Positions 18,244-26,853 of a DNA stretch of 64,000 nt are shown in pieces. A program made the translations under genes and the position numbers. Every line of letters begins with the position of its first letter. Within the stretch, counting starts at the first letter, position 1. A model generated the notes under the pieces. The model had not been told where the DNA came from. It was given only the letters and a program-made list of their open reading frames with translations, and made no database searches. Origin of the DNA: Chitinophaga sancti (GTDB lineage: Bacteria; Bacteroidota; Bacteroidia; Chitinophagales; Chitinophagaceae); the NCBI RefSeq assembly GCF_034424315.1, contig NZ_CP139972.1:1612001-1676000 (forward strand), given 5' to 3'.

Positions 18244-19284
18244 TTAGCTATTACCTCTATTTTTAAGATTAAATAATGGATACCAATTATTCCCCCACCA
18301 AAACACTATAGGGCAATTATTAGGAATGTTCCTATAAGTAAAAAACATTGTACCTAATCCAAATGTTTTATGGCTTTTAATAGTGTAGCCTAAGGGCCTA
18401 ATCTGTTTAACTGTTAATGTTTTAACTTGACTTAAAATCTCAATGCCTTTTCGAAGAAAAATGTTTTCAAGCCTTATTCTGTTAGCAGCTGAGGAAAATA
18501 ACGTCTCAGAAATTGGAGTTCCTTCCTTACGATAAGCTCTATCCTCATATTTATCTGCATCTAGAGAAGTAAGGTAGGCCTTAATTTCGTTTGGTTGATC
18601 TGCTATTGGAATCATCAAATTCAACTTAGAATTGTAAGCTTTAGCGTTATTTTCGATTTCATATGCTCTACTGAACTTAATGTATTTTTTAATTTTATCA
18701 TCAAATTCCATCATTAGCCGATATTCTGTGTTATTCGCTCCCCAACTGTGTAAACATGTAAAGCATAAACTTACTTTAATATCTTTTTGCTTAATGTATT
18801 CGTAATTAGTAATTGCTGCATTGTGAGCATTAGAGGATTTTAACCAGTTACAAAGATTGGTAAATAATGTATTTCCTGTAGCTAACACATCATCTAAATA
18901 AAGATAATGAGAATGTGTTTGTCCACAGTTATCCAAAGTCATGTTATAATTTTCTTGCAAAACCTCACCCAACAGATCAATTAATTCTTTTTGGCTCTTA
19001 CCATCTTTTTGTAAGTCCAAAATTACAGTGTTAACCATGAGTTCTTCTCCAGATGAATATCCATATGTTTTAGTGAGGTAGTTTATAGCTACTTTTAAAA
19101 AATTTTTACATTCATCTTTTGTTAAATACGTTTTTTCAAAAATGATACTTAATTCCTCAAGTATAAATACTCGATCAGCTTCATCAAATTGGCATACCCA
19201 TTTGACGACGTGCTCCTCTGTCATTCGATTATTTTCATAATCGTTTAAGATTGTCGAGATTTTTTTCGATAAATCTCCAAGCAT
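18244..19284 (-). CDS. Phosphoribosyltransferase-like conflict-system protein (PRTase-CE type)
   Basis: Protein of 346 residues. The key motif is HYLYLDDVLATGNTLF, matching the PRPP-binding loop of type I phosphoribosyltransferases (two acidic residues followed by a small/Thr/Gly loop). The N-terminal ~110 residues are helical (VVKWVCQFDEADRVFILEEL). The C-terminal part has FGLGTMFFTYRNIPNNCP and VFWWGNNWYPLF. This layout fits the PRTase-CE domains described in prokaryotic conflict systems by comparative genomics. Directly upstream of the NADAR gene in one transcription unit. A nucleotide or NAD-related substrate is plausible but unproven. Confidence 0.75.
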   Translation of the reverse strand: MLGDLSKKISTILNDYENNRMTEEHVVKWVCQFDEADRVFILEELSIIFEKTYLTKDECKNFLKVAINYLTKTYGYSSGEELMVNTVILDLQKDGKSQKELIDLLGEVLQENYNMTLDNCGQTHSHYLYLDDVLATGNTLFTNLCNWLKSSNAHNAAITNYEYIKQKDIKVSLCFTCLHSWGANNTEYRLMMEFDDKIKKYIKFSRAYEIENNAKAYNSKLNLMIPIADQPNEIKAYLTSLDADKYEDRAYRKEGTPISETLFSSAANRIRLENIFLRKGIEILSQVKTLTVKQIRPLGYTIKSHKTFGLGTMFFTYRNIPNNCPIVFWWGNNWYPLFNLKNRGNS

Positions 19285-19870
19285 TATCCAATATTATTTA
19301 TATAATTTATACTGTTATCAGTTATCCAGTCGCCAACTAAATTAGATTACTAGATTATAACTCACAAATCTATTAAAATTGATTGTTCCCAGATTAACTT
19401 ATTGATGAATAGGTAATTTATTGAATTTTAATCCCTTGTTTTTTATTTCGCTAAATAAATTACATAAAATAAGTGAATCTATTAATATAAGGTCCATTTA
19501 TTTCTCTTCTGGAACGCAATGGCTCTGTAATTAATTGATTTACAGGGTTATTATTATTCTGCCACGTTGATAACTCACTGATTTTAATGTGATTTACTAC
19601 AACTTATTTTATAAATTCCATTGAGATTTTTCGGGCTTTTATGGGATGTCAGGATCGGGAAAATTTAACGGATGATAAATAGGCTATAATACAAGCTACT
19701 TATTCCAGCCGCGTTTTTCTAGTTCTGGACAGTTAAACTAATAGCCAATAGGGCACCATTTGTTATATGATGCATAGGTAGTACCTTTTCCTGTTGTTCC
19801 TGATTTCTACCTTAATGAGTTATGAATCTTTCATAAGTTAACTATAAAAACTAAATTCCGTTGCATTTAA
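19285..19870. other. AT-rich intergenic region
   Basis: No gene or clear repeat recognised between the PRTase gene start and the IS5 element. Confidence 0.5.
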
Positions 19871-20731
19871 GAACATGTTTAAAATTCCGAACGACTCATT
19901 TTAGAAGTATATTAATGAAAGCTACCTGGATGAATGCAACAGATGATTCAGGTAGCCTTTCATGATCCTTATCTAACCTTCTGAAAAAATTCAGCCACGC
20001 GAATGATCGTTCAACCTGCCACCTACCGGTTTGTGGAATAAAACCTTTTACTGTCGGCGGTTTCTGAGTTATTTCTATATTCCATTTATAGTGCTGTTCA
20101 ACCGTATCACTAAATTCACCTCTGTAAGCCATGTCAGTACGAATAAGCTTCATTCTTGAACTATTTTTTTCTATTCTCCACAATAAGTCAAATCCACCTA
20201 CTGAGTCATGAATATCTGCTGCACTAACACTGATTGCTATTGGTAAGCCCAGGCTATCCACCGCCAGGTGCCTTTTTCGTCCATCAATATGCTTTCCGCC
20301 ATCAATGCCTGTTTCTATATTTATAAATGGACTTTTTTTTATACGCTGGCTATCAATCGCTCCTGTAGAAGGTGCATAATTTCGGCCCTGCCTCATTCTT
20401 TCTTTTCTTACAACCTTACTCATAACCTTTTCAAAGAATCCATTTTTCTTCCACTTGTTAAAATAATAGTAAACGATTTGCCAGTAAGGGAATTCGCTGC
20501 TTAAATTGCGCCATTGACAACCCGTTCTGCAGACCCATAGAATAGCATTAAATATGTTTCGAAGACAATATTTACGCTTTCTTTTGTCTGCTAATAATTT
20601 TTCTATACTTTGCCAGTGCAAATCGGTCAATAATGTGTACTTCGGTCTCATAGTTTGTTTCTCGTAAATCCAAACTAATTGATCGATTCGTTTTTAACTA
20701 ATTTCCCGCCGATTTATTTTTAAACATGTTC
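19871..20731 (-). mobile_element. IS5-family insertion sequence, complete
   Basis: Inverted repeats GAACATGTTTAAAA at both ends (19871 onward, and reversed to 20731). A 3-bp target duplication TAA lies at 19868-19870 and 20732-20734, as expected for the IS427-type group of IS5. Confidence 0.9.
19896..20651 (-). CDS. IS5-family transposase
   Basis: Protein of 251 residues: an N-terminal DUF4096-like region (LTDLHWQSIEKLLAD and WVCRTGCQWRNLSSEFP), then a DDE core with GAIDSQRIKK (Asp), LIRTDMAYRGEF (Asp) and WQVERSFAWLNFFRRL (Glu). All catalytic acids are present and the element has intact ends with a target duplication, so it is probably recent. Confidence 0.95.
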   Translation of the reverse strand: MRPKYTLLTDLHWQSIEKLLADKRKRKYCLRNIFNAILWVCRTGCQWRNLSSEFPYWQIVYYYFNKWKKNGFFEKVMSKVVRKERMRQGRNYAPSTGAIDSQRIKKSPFINIETGIDGGKHIDGRKRHLAVDSLGLPIAISVSAADIHDSVGGFDLLWRIEKNSSRMKLIRTDMAYRGEFSDTVEQHYKWNIEITQKPPTVKGFIPQTGRWQVERSFAWLNFFRRLDKDHERLPESSVAFIQVAFINILLK

Positions 20732-21052
20732 TAAGATACTTGCTTCTTCAAAACCACCAGAATTTTGGTCCATTTCAGTAGGCTATAGATTATGGTATTA
20801 TCAGGTAATCCTGAATTGGTAATATTTATTATTCAAAGTGAAAGTATGTTCCATATCATTCTAATCAGGATAAAACTGACTATTACGATATGAATAGTAA
20901 TTGAAAAACTAACCTTTCGCTATAAAATTATTCCAGTATAGTTATCCTGATTGAATTTATTAGCACGCGTTTCTTATATGACGTTAACGCTGATCAAAAC
21001 AAAAAGCCACCTATGCTAAATAAGTGGCTCAAATAGAATAAAACTATTTCTT
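20732..21052. other. Intergenic region ending in a hairpin
   Basis: No gene seen. At 21003-21028 arms AGCCAC and GTGGCT form a hairpin just after the 3' end of the XRE gene, probably its terminator. Confidence 0.5.
21003..21028 (-). terminator. Hairpin downstream of XRE gene
   Basis: AGCCAC / GTGGCT arms; on the minus strand the hairpin is followed by T-rich sequence. Confidence 0.5.
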
Positions 21053-21472
21053 TTACTTTTTCTTATCTGCCAGCATTTTCTCTAGCAAAGCAATCTTCTC
21101 ATCTTTTTCTTTTAAAAGAGCAGCATTTAACTTCTTTATGTCCTCCATTGCCTCGATGTACTTATCCATAGGATTAAACGTACAGTTAAAATAGTCGCGG
21201 CCAAAGTGGGTCGAGTTCGCAGTGGCCCCTTCATAATTATGCTGAATATTATAAATGGCAGCATCCTCATTAAAATTCTTAATCGCGTCCACCGGCACCT
21301 TCAACGTCTTAGCAATCAACTCCAACTGCTCCGGCTCAATGGTTTCTTTGGTTTCCAATAAAGAAACACTCTGCTGGCTGATATTGAGGGCATCAGCCAA
21401 TACATCCTGTTTAACATGCAGGATTTCTCTAAGGCGTTTTACCGCGCGTCCTTGGTGTACTTTTTCAGGCAT
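21053..21472 (-). CDS. XRE-family transcriptional regulator
   Basis: About 140 residues from the preferred ATG (MPEKVHQGRAVKRLRE); GTG and ATG codons at 21493 and 21487 are alternatives but lie at or before the expected transcript start. The N-terminal HTH_3 domain reads LREILHVKQDVLADALNIS and then QQSVSLLETKETIEPEQLEL. The C-terminus is a charged coiled coil (LNAALLKEKDEKIALLEKML), suggesting oligomerisation. It is divergent from the histidine kinase-HEPN operon and probably controls it or the element. A second XRE gene sits in the equivalent place in the other element (55685-55891). Confidence 0.85.
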   Translation of the reverse strand: MPEKVHQGRAVKRLREILHVKQDVLADALNISQQSVSLLETKETIEPEQLELIAKTLKVPVDAIKNFNEDAAIYNIQHNYEGATANSTHFGRDYFNCTFNPMDKYIEAMEDIKKLNAALLKEKDEKIALLEKMLADKKK

Positions 21473-21492
21473 ACTGGTAATTGTCATAGTCA

Positions 21493-21500
21493 CAAAGATA
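21493..21500 (-). promoter_or_regulatory. -7 element for the XRE gene
   Basis: Reads TATCTTTG on the minus strand, fitting TAnnTTTG, 20 bases before the ATG at 21472. Confidence 0.45.
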
Positions 21501-21746
21501 TTGAAAACTAATAATTTGGTGTCCTACTTCATCCGGGCTGGTGAGATACCAAGGGTTATTCCCGGTTAACTACCCGGTAAAATACAACTATTTTTTGTTA
21601 ACGCACAGGCTTGCTTAGTGGGGTACGGTTACCGGGGATGGTAATTTACCATACGAATCAGGTATCCAACAGCCGCCAGTAGTGCAATACTCTACCGGAG
21701 CTGTTATGGACAACCATCTCCCTTAACACCATTAAACTAGCCAGTT

Positions 21747-22484
21747 ATGCCAATCTCATTTGAAAACAACACTATTACCCCATTACCACCGGCTGCTTTA
21801 GCTCAAAAAAGCGCCCCACAGACTATAGAACTGTTCCTCGGTATGTTTGCCCATGAACTACGTACACAAGTAGCCGGCACTGTCCAGGTTTGCCGGTATA
21901 TCCGCGAAGGCAGCAATTCGGAAGCCTTCTTTCAGGCGCTGGAAACTACAACTCTTGATACCCTACATGTATTGGATAATATGCTTGCTACCGTAAAATT
22001 CCATAACGGTAAACTGGATATTACACCTGCCTACTGCCAGATTGATTTCCAGTTATGGATAACACCGGTCGTTCGTCAACAGGAAAGGACTGCGGCCCTG
22101 CAACAAAAGGATATTTGCCTTATACTGCATCCCTCGCTGGAAAACATACAGGTTACCACAGATCCTGTAAAACTTGGGCAGATACTGCAAAATCTGCTTT
22201 CCAATGCTCTTAAATACAGCCACCCCGGCACTGTTATTACCGTAAAGTGCCGCCTGGAAAATAATGTAATCTGCCTACAGGTTATCAATCAGGGCATGGA
22301 AATCCCGCCGGATAAAGCCTCCCGTTTATTTATGCCATACGAGAGGTTAGACAATGGCCTGGCAGGCACCGGGTTAGGACTGTTTCTTAGCGCGCAGTAT
22401 ACACAGGCTTTGGGCGGTGCTCTTGCTGTGCAAAGCGAGCGGGGAAATACCGTTTTTACTGTAACCCTTCCCGTTTACCGGTAA
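21747..22484 (+). CDS. Orphan mini histidine kinase (no sensor domain), copy 1
   Basis: Protein of 245 residues consisting only of a dimerisation/phosphoacceptor region and a HATPase_c domain. The H-box is FLGMFAHELRTQV (His36), the N-box LLSNALKYSHPG, and the G box GTGLGLFLSAQY, followed by VFTVTLP. No transmembrane segment, PAS, GAF or receiver domain is present, so it is cytoplasmic. No response regulator gene lies nearby. It is followed 31 bases later by a HEPN gene, and the same pair recurs at 56405-58066. The absence of a regulator suggests that the kinase acts on the HEPN partner or on a distant protein; this is inference. Confidence 0.9.
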   Translation: MPISFENNTITPLPPAALAQKSAPQTIELFLGMFAHELRTQVAGTVQVCRYIREGSNSEAFFQALETTTLDTLHVLDNMLATVKFHNGKLDITPAYCQIDFQLWITPVVRQQERTAALQQKDICLILHPSLENIQVTTDPVKLGQILQNLLSNALKYSHPGTVITVKCRLENNVICLQVINQGMEIPPDKASRLFMPYERLDNGLAGTGLGLFLSAQYTQALGGALAVQSERGNTVFTVTLPVYR

Positions 22485-22486
22485 AC
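22473..22486. promoter_or_regulatory. Palindrome GTTTACCGGTAAAC, site 1
   Basis: Perfect 14-bp palindrome overlapping the kinase stop codon, 29 bases before the HEPN start. Related sites lie at 24931, 25066 and 25750. Confidence 0.6.
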
Positions 22487-22515
22487 CGTTCTCAAAATAA
22501 CATCAAAAAGTACCT

Positions 22516-23430
22516 ATGCGCACACATCTACCCCATCTGTCCAAACAGCAGATCATACAACTGGCAAAGCTGATAGAGAAAATCCTACTTGTTCTGCAAC
22601 CGGAACTAATCTGGTGCTTAGGCACCCGTACAACCATTATGCAGGACTGGAGTTGTTTTTGGCCGGGTGAAGATTACCGGGAAACGATATTCCCGACAAC
22701 GTTCGACTTGCTGATCCTAACCACGGATACAGAAAAACGACCGGAATATGAACTTATCCAGTTAATAGAGCAGCAAGCGGCATCATTACCCTGTGAAATC
22801 ACCTGTATGGTGCAGAAGTATGCAGCATTTATGGAAGGGCTGCCTGCCGGTTATCGTTTTGACACGACCGTTTACCGTAAAGCCGTACCTGTTTACAGCA
22901 ATGGAAAACCATTGACTGCAGACCTGCCCGTTGAACCAACGAAAGAAGAGCTTAAAAACCGGATTATCACCCAATGGACCCGATGTTTTACTACCGCCCA
23001 ACGGTTTTTCAAGACAGCCACTGATTGCCAGCAAGACAACTGGCCGGAGCAGGCAGTATTTAACCTCCATCAGGCAGCGCAACATACCTGTATGGCAATA
23101 TTAAGAGGAATCACCGGTTACCGGTCAACCACCCATAATCTATCCCGCTTACTAGCCCTGATTGATAACTTCAGTATGGAGCCATCCGTTATTTTCCCCC
23201 GATTGACGAGGGCAGAAACGGAACTATTCAACCTGTTAAACAAAGCCTATTCGGATGCCCGCTATAAAGAAGATTATACTGTATCTGCTGAAAAGGCTGC
23301 TATCCTCATAGACAGGATAAAGGAATTAATGTCCGTAGCCGAATCCCTTTACCAGAAAAAACTGCAAGAACTGGATAGGGAACAACCAATTGTATTTCCT
23401 ATAACAACTACACATGAGACAACAGCCTAA
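22516..23430 (+). CDS. HEPN protein with degenerate MNT-like N-terminus, copy 1
   Basis: Protein of 304 residues. The N-terminal ~140 residues resemble a minimal nucleotidyltransferase fold (LIWCLGTRTT, then TFDLLILTTDTEKR), but the usual GS-x-DxD motif is degraded to a single Asp. The C-terminal ~150 residues are a HEPN domain: WPEQAVFNLHQAAQHTCMAI, then GYRSTTHNLSRLLAL and SDARYKEDYTVS. HEPN and MNT normally form two-gene toxin-antitoxin pairs in which the MNT modifies HEPN; here they are fused and the MNT looks inactive. It follows the mini kinase and is homologous along its whole length to the protein at 57161-58066. Confidence 0.85.
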   Translation: MRTHLPHLSKQQIIQLAKLIEKILLVLQPELIWCLGTRTTIMQDWSCFWPGEDYRETIFPTTFDLLILTTDTEKRPEYELIQLIEQQAASLPCEITCMVQKYAAFMEGLPAGYRFDTTVYRKAVPVYSNGKPLTADLPVEPTKEELKNRIITQWTRCFTTAQRFFKTATDCQQDNWPEQAVFNLHQAAQHTCMAILRGITGYRSTTHNLSRLLALIDNFSMEPSVIFPRLTRAETELFNLLNKAYSDARYKEDYTVSAEKAAILIDRIKELMSVAESLYQKKLQELDREQPIVFPITTTHETTA

Positions 23431-23809
23431 CCGCCCCACTGTAAATCTTGAAAGATCAGGGCCAAGCCTGACAATAGAAGTATTCCTGCCAGCAAGATTC
23501 CAAATGGCTTGTAAGCAACTGGGAGTGGATGAGCAGGAAGCTATCCAGTTCTGGATAGATCATATCCTGATTGTCTCCTATTTACTAAAGGAGGAAGAAG
23601 ATATCTATTCTTTAGCTACATCGGTGTTTGCTGCCTATACGCATACAATTCACATTACGGCAATACCGGACAAGGTTAAAAGAGAAATATGTATATACTA
23701 TACCCAGCAGACAATCGCGCTGATAAGCGAGGCCGATCATACAAAAAGCTATACAGCCCTGATCAAGGAATGGTATCAGCAATTGGACAAGCACAATAAC
23801 CGGCAATAA
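23414..23809 (+). CDS. Hypothetical protein of the integrative element
   Basis: Protein of 131 residues overlapping the HEPN gene by 17 bases, so translationally coupled. Contains SLTIEVFLPARFQMACKQLG and EEAIQFWIDH-like helices (sequence QEAIQFWIDHILIVSYLLK). No family recognised. Conserved spacing with neighbours suggests it is a real member of the element operon. Confidence 0.65.
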   Translation: MRQQPNRPTVNLERSGPSLTIEVFLPARFQMACKQLGVDEQEAIQFWIDHILIVSYLLKEEEDIYSLATSVFAAYTHTIHITAIPDKVKREICIYYTQQTIALISEADHTKSYTALIKEWYQQLDKHNNRQ

Positions 23810-23820
23810 ATAATAACCAT

Positions 23821-24027
23821 ATGAAAAAGCAACTTACCCTGCGCCACACGCACGACAGCTATATTCTTACGGAAATTACCCAATGTACCTTGCAGGCATT
23901 GGTACAGTTTTACGTTAACCACGTATCGGTAAACGATTTTCTACATACCAATGATCCTGTAATCGTAAAAGCCACAAAGGTATTTCTGTCCTTTACAAAG
24001 GAGGAAGAGAGGGATAAGCCGGGATGA
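23821..24027 (+). CDS. Small hypothetical protein
   Basis: Protein of 68 residues, start ATG preceded by a short AT-rich gap. LTEITQCTLQALVQFYVNH resembles the helical segment in the preceding protein (QFWIDHILIV), so it may be a shortened paralogue. It ends overlapping the start region of the next gene. Function unknown. Confidence 0.5.
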   Translation: MKKQLTLRHTHDSYILTEITQCTLQALVQFYVNHVSVNDFLHTNDPVIVKATKVFLSFTKEEERDKPG

Positions 24028-24083
24028 GGTACCCGGCAAATAAGGGATGCACAATTATTACCAGTTTTTATTATATTAGTAGT

Positions 24084-24902
24084 ATGCCTACGAAAGAAAC
24101 TTCCTTAAACCCACCCCGCAACCATGTTGCCCCTTTACTGGTACAAAAATTCCAGCATGACTACGAGGAAATAATGCAGCACTACACCTTATTGCAGCAA
24201 CTGGAAATTACCGAACACCTGCTAAGTCTTGTACAATTAGCCCGTCAGGAAGGTGTTCATAGCGATCAATTCTGGCATCAGTACAAAGCAAAGGATTTAG
24301 CGTTACTGAAACGCTATGGTAAGACACTTAAGCCATACGTTAGCAAAAGCTTTCACGCCTATTTTTACTACGATACTGTGCTGGCGCAGAAAGAGATTTA
24401 TTCCAGTGAGGTATACAACAGCTTACCGGGAGCTGAACAGTCCTTATCAGCAGATGAAAGGGAACAATTTCTCCAACTCTGTCAAAACGTGCTGGACTGG
24501 GCCATTCATTTCCTTTACCTGCAAAAAGAGCCGGAGGGGCTTGAAATAGAAACTGTAACTGCGCCTTCTATAGAAGAACCGGATAAAGAAGCGACCCGCT
24601 ACCGACAATTGCTCACCTTATATTACCTGCTCAAAGCAGGCTTCCAGACAGAACACCGGGATAATGGTAATATCAGCGATATAGTAAGACTGGCTCACCT
24701 GCTGACAGGGGTAAAGTTTACCAGCTTGCAAAATTCAGACATCTATAAGAAATACGCTAAAATACCCGATCACAAAGCTGGAATGCAATTGCTGGCAGAC
24801 CTTCAATACATTCGCCCTTACTTTACGGTTCTTCACATGGAGAGTGCTGTTGCCCTTATTGATGAAGATATCCGGCAGCATGAGAAACGGATCAGGAAAT
24901 AA
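24084..24902 (+). CDS. RteC-like element protein (tentative)
   Basis: About 272 residues from MPTKETSLNPP; an earlier ATG at 24024 adds an unlikely leader. Largely helical. The C-terminal segment IYKKYAKIPDHKAGMQLLAD and then LQYIRPYFTVLH resembles RteC, the regulator of Bacteroides conjugative transposon excision, and a FHAYFYYDTVLAQKEIY segment fits as well. The location in an element with excisionase and integrase supports a regulatory role. Assignment is tentative. Confidence 0.5.
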   Translation: MPTKETSLNPPRNHVAPLLVQKFQHDYEEIMQHYTLLQQLEITEHLLSLVQLARQEGVHSDQFWHQYKAKDLALLKRYGKTLKPYVSKSFHAYFYYDTVLAQKEIYSSEVYNSLPGAEQSLSADEREQFLQLCQNVLDWAIHFLYLQKEPEGLEIETVTAPSIEEPDKEATRYRQLLTLYYLLKAGFQTEHRDNGNISDIVRLAHLLTGVKFTSLQNSDIYKKYAKIPDHKAGMQLLADLQYIRPYFTVLHMESAVALIDEDIRQHEKRIRK

Positions 24903-24930
24903 TAGCCACCGCTTACCGTTAATACAAACA

Positions 24931-24944
24931 GTTTATCGTTAAAC
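24931..24944. promoter_or_regulatory. Palindrome site 2 (GTTTATCGTTAAAC)
   Basis: Matches the 22473 palindrome with two changes, just after the RteC-like gene. A partial copy (CTTACCGTTAAT) lies 19 bases upstream. Confidence 0.45.
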
Positions 24945-24985
24945 AGCATCCTCACTTGAAGTCTACTAACCATTTTTAAAACATA

Positions 24986-25031
24986 GGTATCCCTATAGGG
25001 GGATACCAGCCTTCTTTCTATTCTCATCTTT
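24986..25031 (+). promoter_or_regulatory. Operator dyad plus promoter-like element before 25089 operon
   Basis: Perfect 8-bp arms GGTATCCC and GGGATACC separated by TATAGG (24986-25007) lie upstream of CATCTTTG (25024-25031), close to TAnnTTTG. Probably a regulated promoter for the following small-gene operon. Confidence 0.5.
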
Positions 25032-25065
25032 GCATACAGAACGGTAAACGTAAAAAATCACTTCC

Positions 25066-25079
25066 GTTTACCGGTAAAC
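25066..25079. promoter_or_regulatory. Palindrome site 3 (GTTTACCGGTAAAC)
   Basis: Perfect palindrome 9 bases before the ATG at 25089; a half site (ACGGTAAACG) lies at 25041-25050. Confidence 0.6.
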
Positions 25080-25088
25080 CCAACTTGT

Positions 25089-25454
25089 ATGTCAACAATA
25101 ACACCTGATTCAAAACAAGCACCTCCTGATCCAGTAGCAAGGGAGAACGCAGCAAAAACGACTATAGCTCCGCAGGACCTGTTAAACCGCCTATCTGGTG
25201 TGTTACCCACAGAAAAGGAGGGATTACAACAATGGTATAAATTATTGGCTCATCCACTAATCATTGTAGCGGGCCTCTGCCTGCTGGCTTATTGGTTATA
25301 CACACAAAGGCACCCGCAACCGCCAACCCAGGCTCCTGAAAAAGAAAGACTGAAAAAACAGGTAAAGAAGTGGAAGAAGCGGTACAAACAAGACCATAAC
25401 AAAGCTATTAGCGATAACCATCATACTGTAACCGGTATCTCGCTGATGGATTAA
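25089..25454 (+). CDS. Small membrane protein
   Basis: Protein of 121 residues with one predicted transmembrane helix (HPLIIVAGLCLLAYWLY, residues ~54-70), a proline-rich linker and a basic C-terminal tail (ERLKKQVKKWKKRYKQ). Topology suggests a cytoplasmic basic tail. No family recognised. First gene after the promoter-like dyad, with a palindrome directly before its start. Confidence 0.65.
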   Translation: MSTITPDSKQAPPDPVARENAAKTTIAPQDLLNRLSGVLPTEKEGLQQWYKLLAHPLIIVAGLCLLAYWLYTQRHPQPPTQAPEKERLKKQVKKWKKRYKQDHNKAISDNHHTVTGISLMD

Positions 25455-25475
25455 GAACTTAAAAAACACATCACC

Positions 25476-25742
25476 ATGCAAAGTGCTAACAAACCGGCTA
25501 CAACCAGTTCACACACGATTCCCAACGATGTTTTACTGGACATCATTCGCATACTATTCAATAACCGCTTGCACTGGCAGGTAGAAGGCATTAATGAGCA
25601 GGAAGGTACCCTGCTGGTGCAAATCAGCCAACAACAGAGTAACCCTAAACACCAGAAAGCCATACAAAACATCATTGGCATATTGGGTGATTATAATTAT
25701 TACGTTAAAGGCACCCCACAGGATGAAGCCATCGACTATTAA
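25476..25742 (+). CDS. Small protein, paralogue of 26489-26743
   Basis: Protein of 88 residues. The pattern IPNDVLLDIIRILFNN, then EGTLLVQI and AIQNIIGILGDYNYY aligns with the acidic-tailed protein at 26489 (VPVDVLIRVADVLLEND, EDGYITIEV, AIHEAEDIISDYHEN). The two are therefore diverged duplicates with a common alpha-beta fold. Unknown function; both belong to the element's small-gene operon. Confidence 0.65.
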   Translation: MQSANKPATTSSHTIPNDVLLDIIRILFNNRLHWQVEGINEQEGTLLVQISQQQSNPKHQKAIQNIIGILGDYNYYVKGTPQDEAIDY

Positions 25743-25749
25743 CAAGATC

Positions 25750-25763
25750 GTTTACCGTTAAAC
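25750..25763. promoter_or_regulatory. Palindrome site 4 (GTTTACCGTTAAAC)
   Basis: One mismatch from the perfect palindrome, 7 bases before the ATG at 25771. Confidence 0.6.
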
Positions 25764-25770
25764 TGAAATT

Positions 25771-26457
25771 ATGACGACCACTTGTCAATACTGTGGCACG
25801 ACGATGCAAGCCTTACGAAGCACCCGTAAATATTGCAGTGATACCTGCAAGCAATTAGCATTTTACAAACGGAACGGATTGGCGTTAGCAGATGCAGAGA
25901 CTAACACCTTAACCGGTAATGAACCAGCAGTTTTGCAGGCAGAAGCAAAAACAGATGTAGATAAACCAGATTATATGATAAGGCAACAAGACCAGCCCTA
26001 CCAGCAGGTATATTCCCGGCTGCTGGAAGCGGTACAGGAATGCCTGGATAGTAATAACTACACATTTATATTTGAAAACCCGGATCAATATTGGGGAATC
26101 TATGCCATACAGCCAGTAAAATGGGTAAGCCTTCGATTGCGCTGCCTGTTGGAAAACATGCTTCGTTTAAGTAATATGCCTTCTATACCCAACGATATAT
26201 TAGTTCTTTTGCGGGATTCGTTTGCTGATATGGTGGCGGCACGTCCTTACCGGCAACTGCCTGCTGATTATCCCTACACCGCGCTGGTAAAAGAGATCAT
26301 ACATAACCTTGACCGCATTGTTTATAACGTTAAGCCGAAAGGTGATACCCGCTTTCGATTAACGCTTAACCGGAAAGCGTCCCTCATTGCCTGTCGTTTT
26401 ACGCTGGCGGCTATGGTGCCGCTGGTAAAGTTCCGTGAACTCAGCTTTTCAGAATAA
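25771..26457 (+). CDS. Zinc-finger protein of the integrative element
   Basis: Protein of 228 residues with an N-terminal treble-clef-like finger: CQYCGTTMQALRSTRKYCSDTCKQ gives four cysteines (C-x2-C, C-x3-C). A linker follows, then a helical domain (YSRLLEAVQECLDSNNYTF and MVAARPYRQLPADYPYT). No named family recognised for the C-terminal part. A DNA- or RNA-binding role is plausible from the finger. Confidence 0.7.
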   Translation: MTTTCQYCGTTMQALRSTRKYCSDTCKQLAFYKRNGLALADAETNTLTGNEPAVLQAEAKTDVDKPDYMIRQQDQPYQQVYSRLLEAVQECLDSNNYTFIFENPDQYWGIYAIQPVKWVSLRLRCLLENMLRLSNMPSIPNDILVLLRDSFADMVAARPYRQLPADYPYTALVKEIIHNLDRIVYNVKPKGDTRFRLTLNRKASLIACRFTLAAMVPLVKFRELSFSE

Positions 26458-26488
26458 TCATTTCATAACCTTAAAATCTATCTATTTT

Positions 26489-26743
26489 ATGCAAACAGTT
26501 ATTACAAAACGCGAATTACAGGTTCCTGTAGATGTGCTGATCCGGGTAGCCGATGTACTACTGGAAAACGATATCACCAATAGTATTACTGGCACTGATG
26601 AAGAGGATGGTTACATCACTATTGAAGTGGAATACGAAAAAGAACAGCGGGCTGCCATCCATGAAGCCGAAGACATTATCTCTGATTACCATGAGAATGA
26701 GGAAGACGAGGATGATGACGAAGAAGACGAGGATGAAGATTAA
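26489..26743 (+). CDS. Small acidic-tailed protein
   Basis: Protein of 84 residues starting MQTVITKREL; the frame is open upstream to an ATG at 26435 inside the previous gene, which is less likely. The folded part is a paralogue of the protein at 25476. The C-terminus is almost purely Glu/Asp (ENEEDEDDDEEDEDED), which may mimic DNA or recruit a basic partner. Function unknown. Confidence 0.65.
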   Translation: MQTVITKRELQVPVDVLIRVADVLLENDITNSITGTDEEDGYITIEVEYEKEQRAAIHEAEDIISDYHENEEDEDDDEEDEDED

Positions 26744-26853
26744 CACTAGTTTTACCACCACCGAAGGATTACCTGTAGTGCTGGTTCTCTTTACCCAATA
26801 ACTTAGCCCTTACTCTTACAGAAAGGTAAAATTTCAACACTAAATTATAAGGT

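Noticed and set aside
26553..26801. Plus-strand frame overlapping the acidic-tailed protein
   Set aside because: Met/Lys/Arg-rich shadow of the GAn-rich acidic codons.
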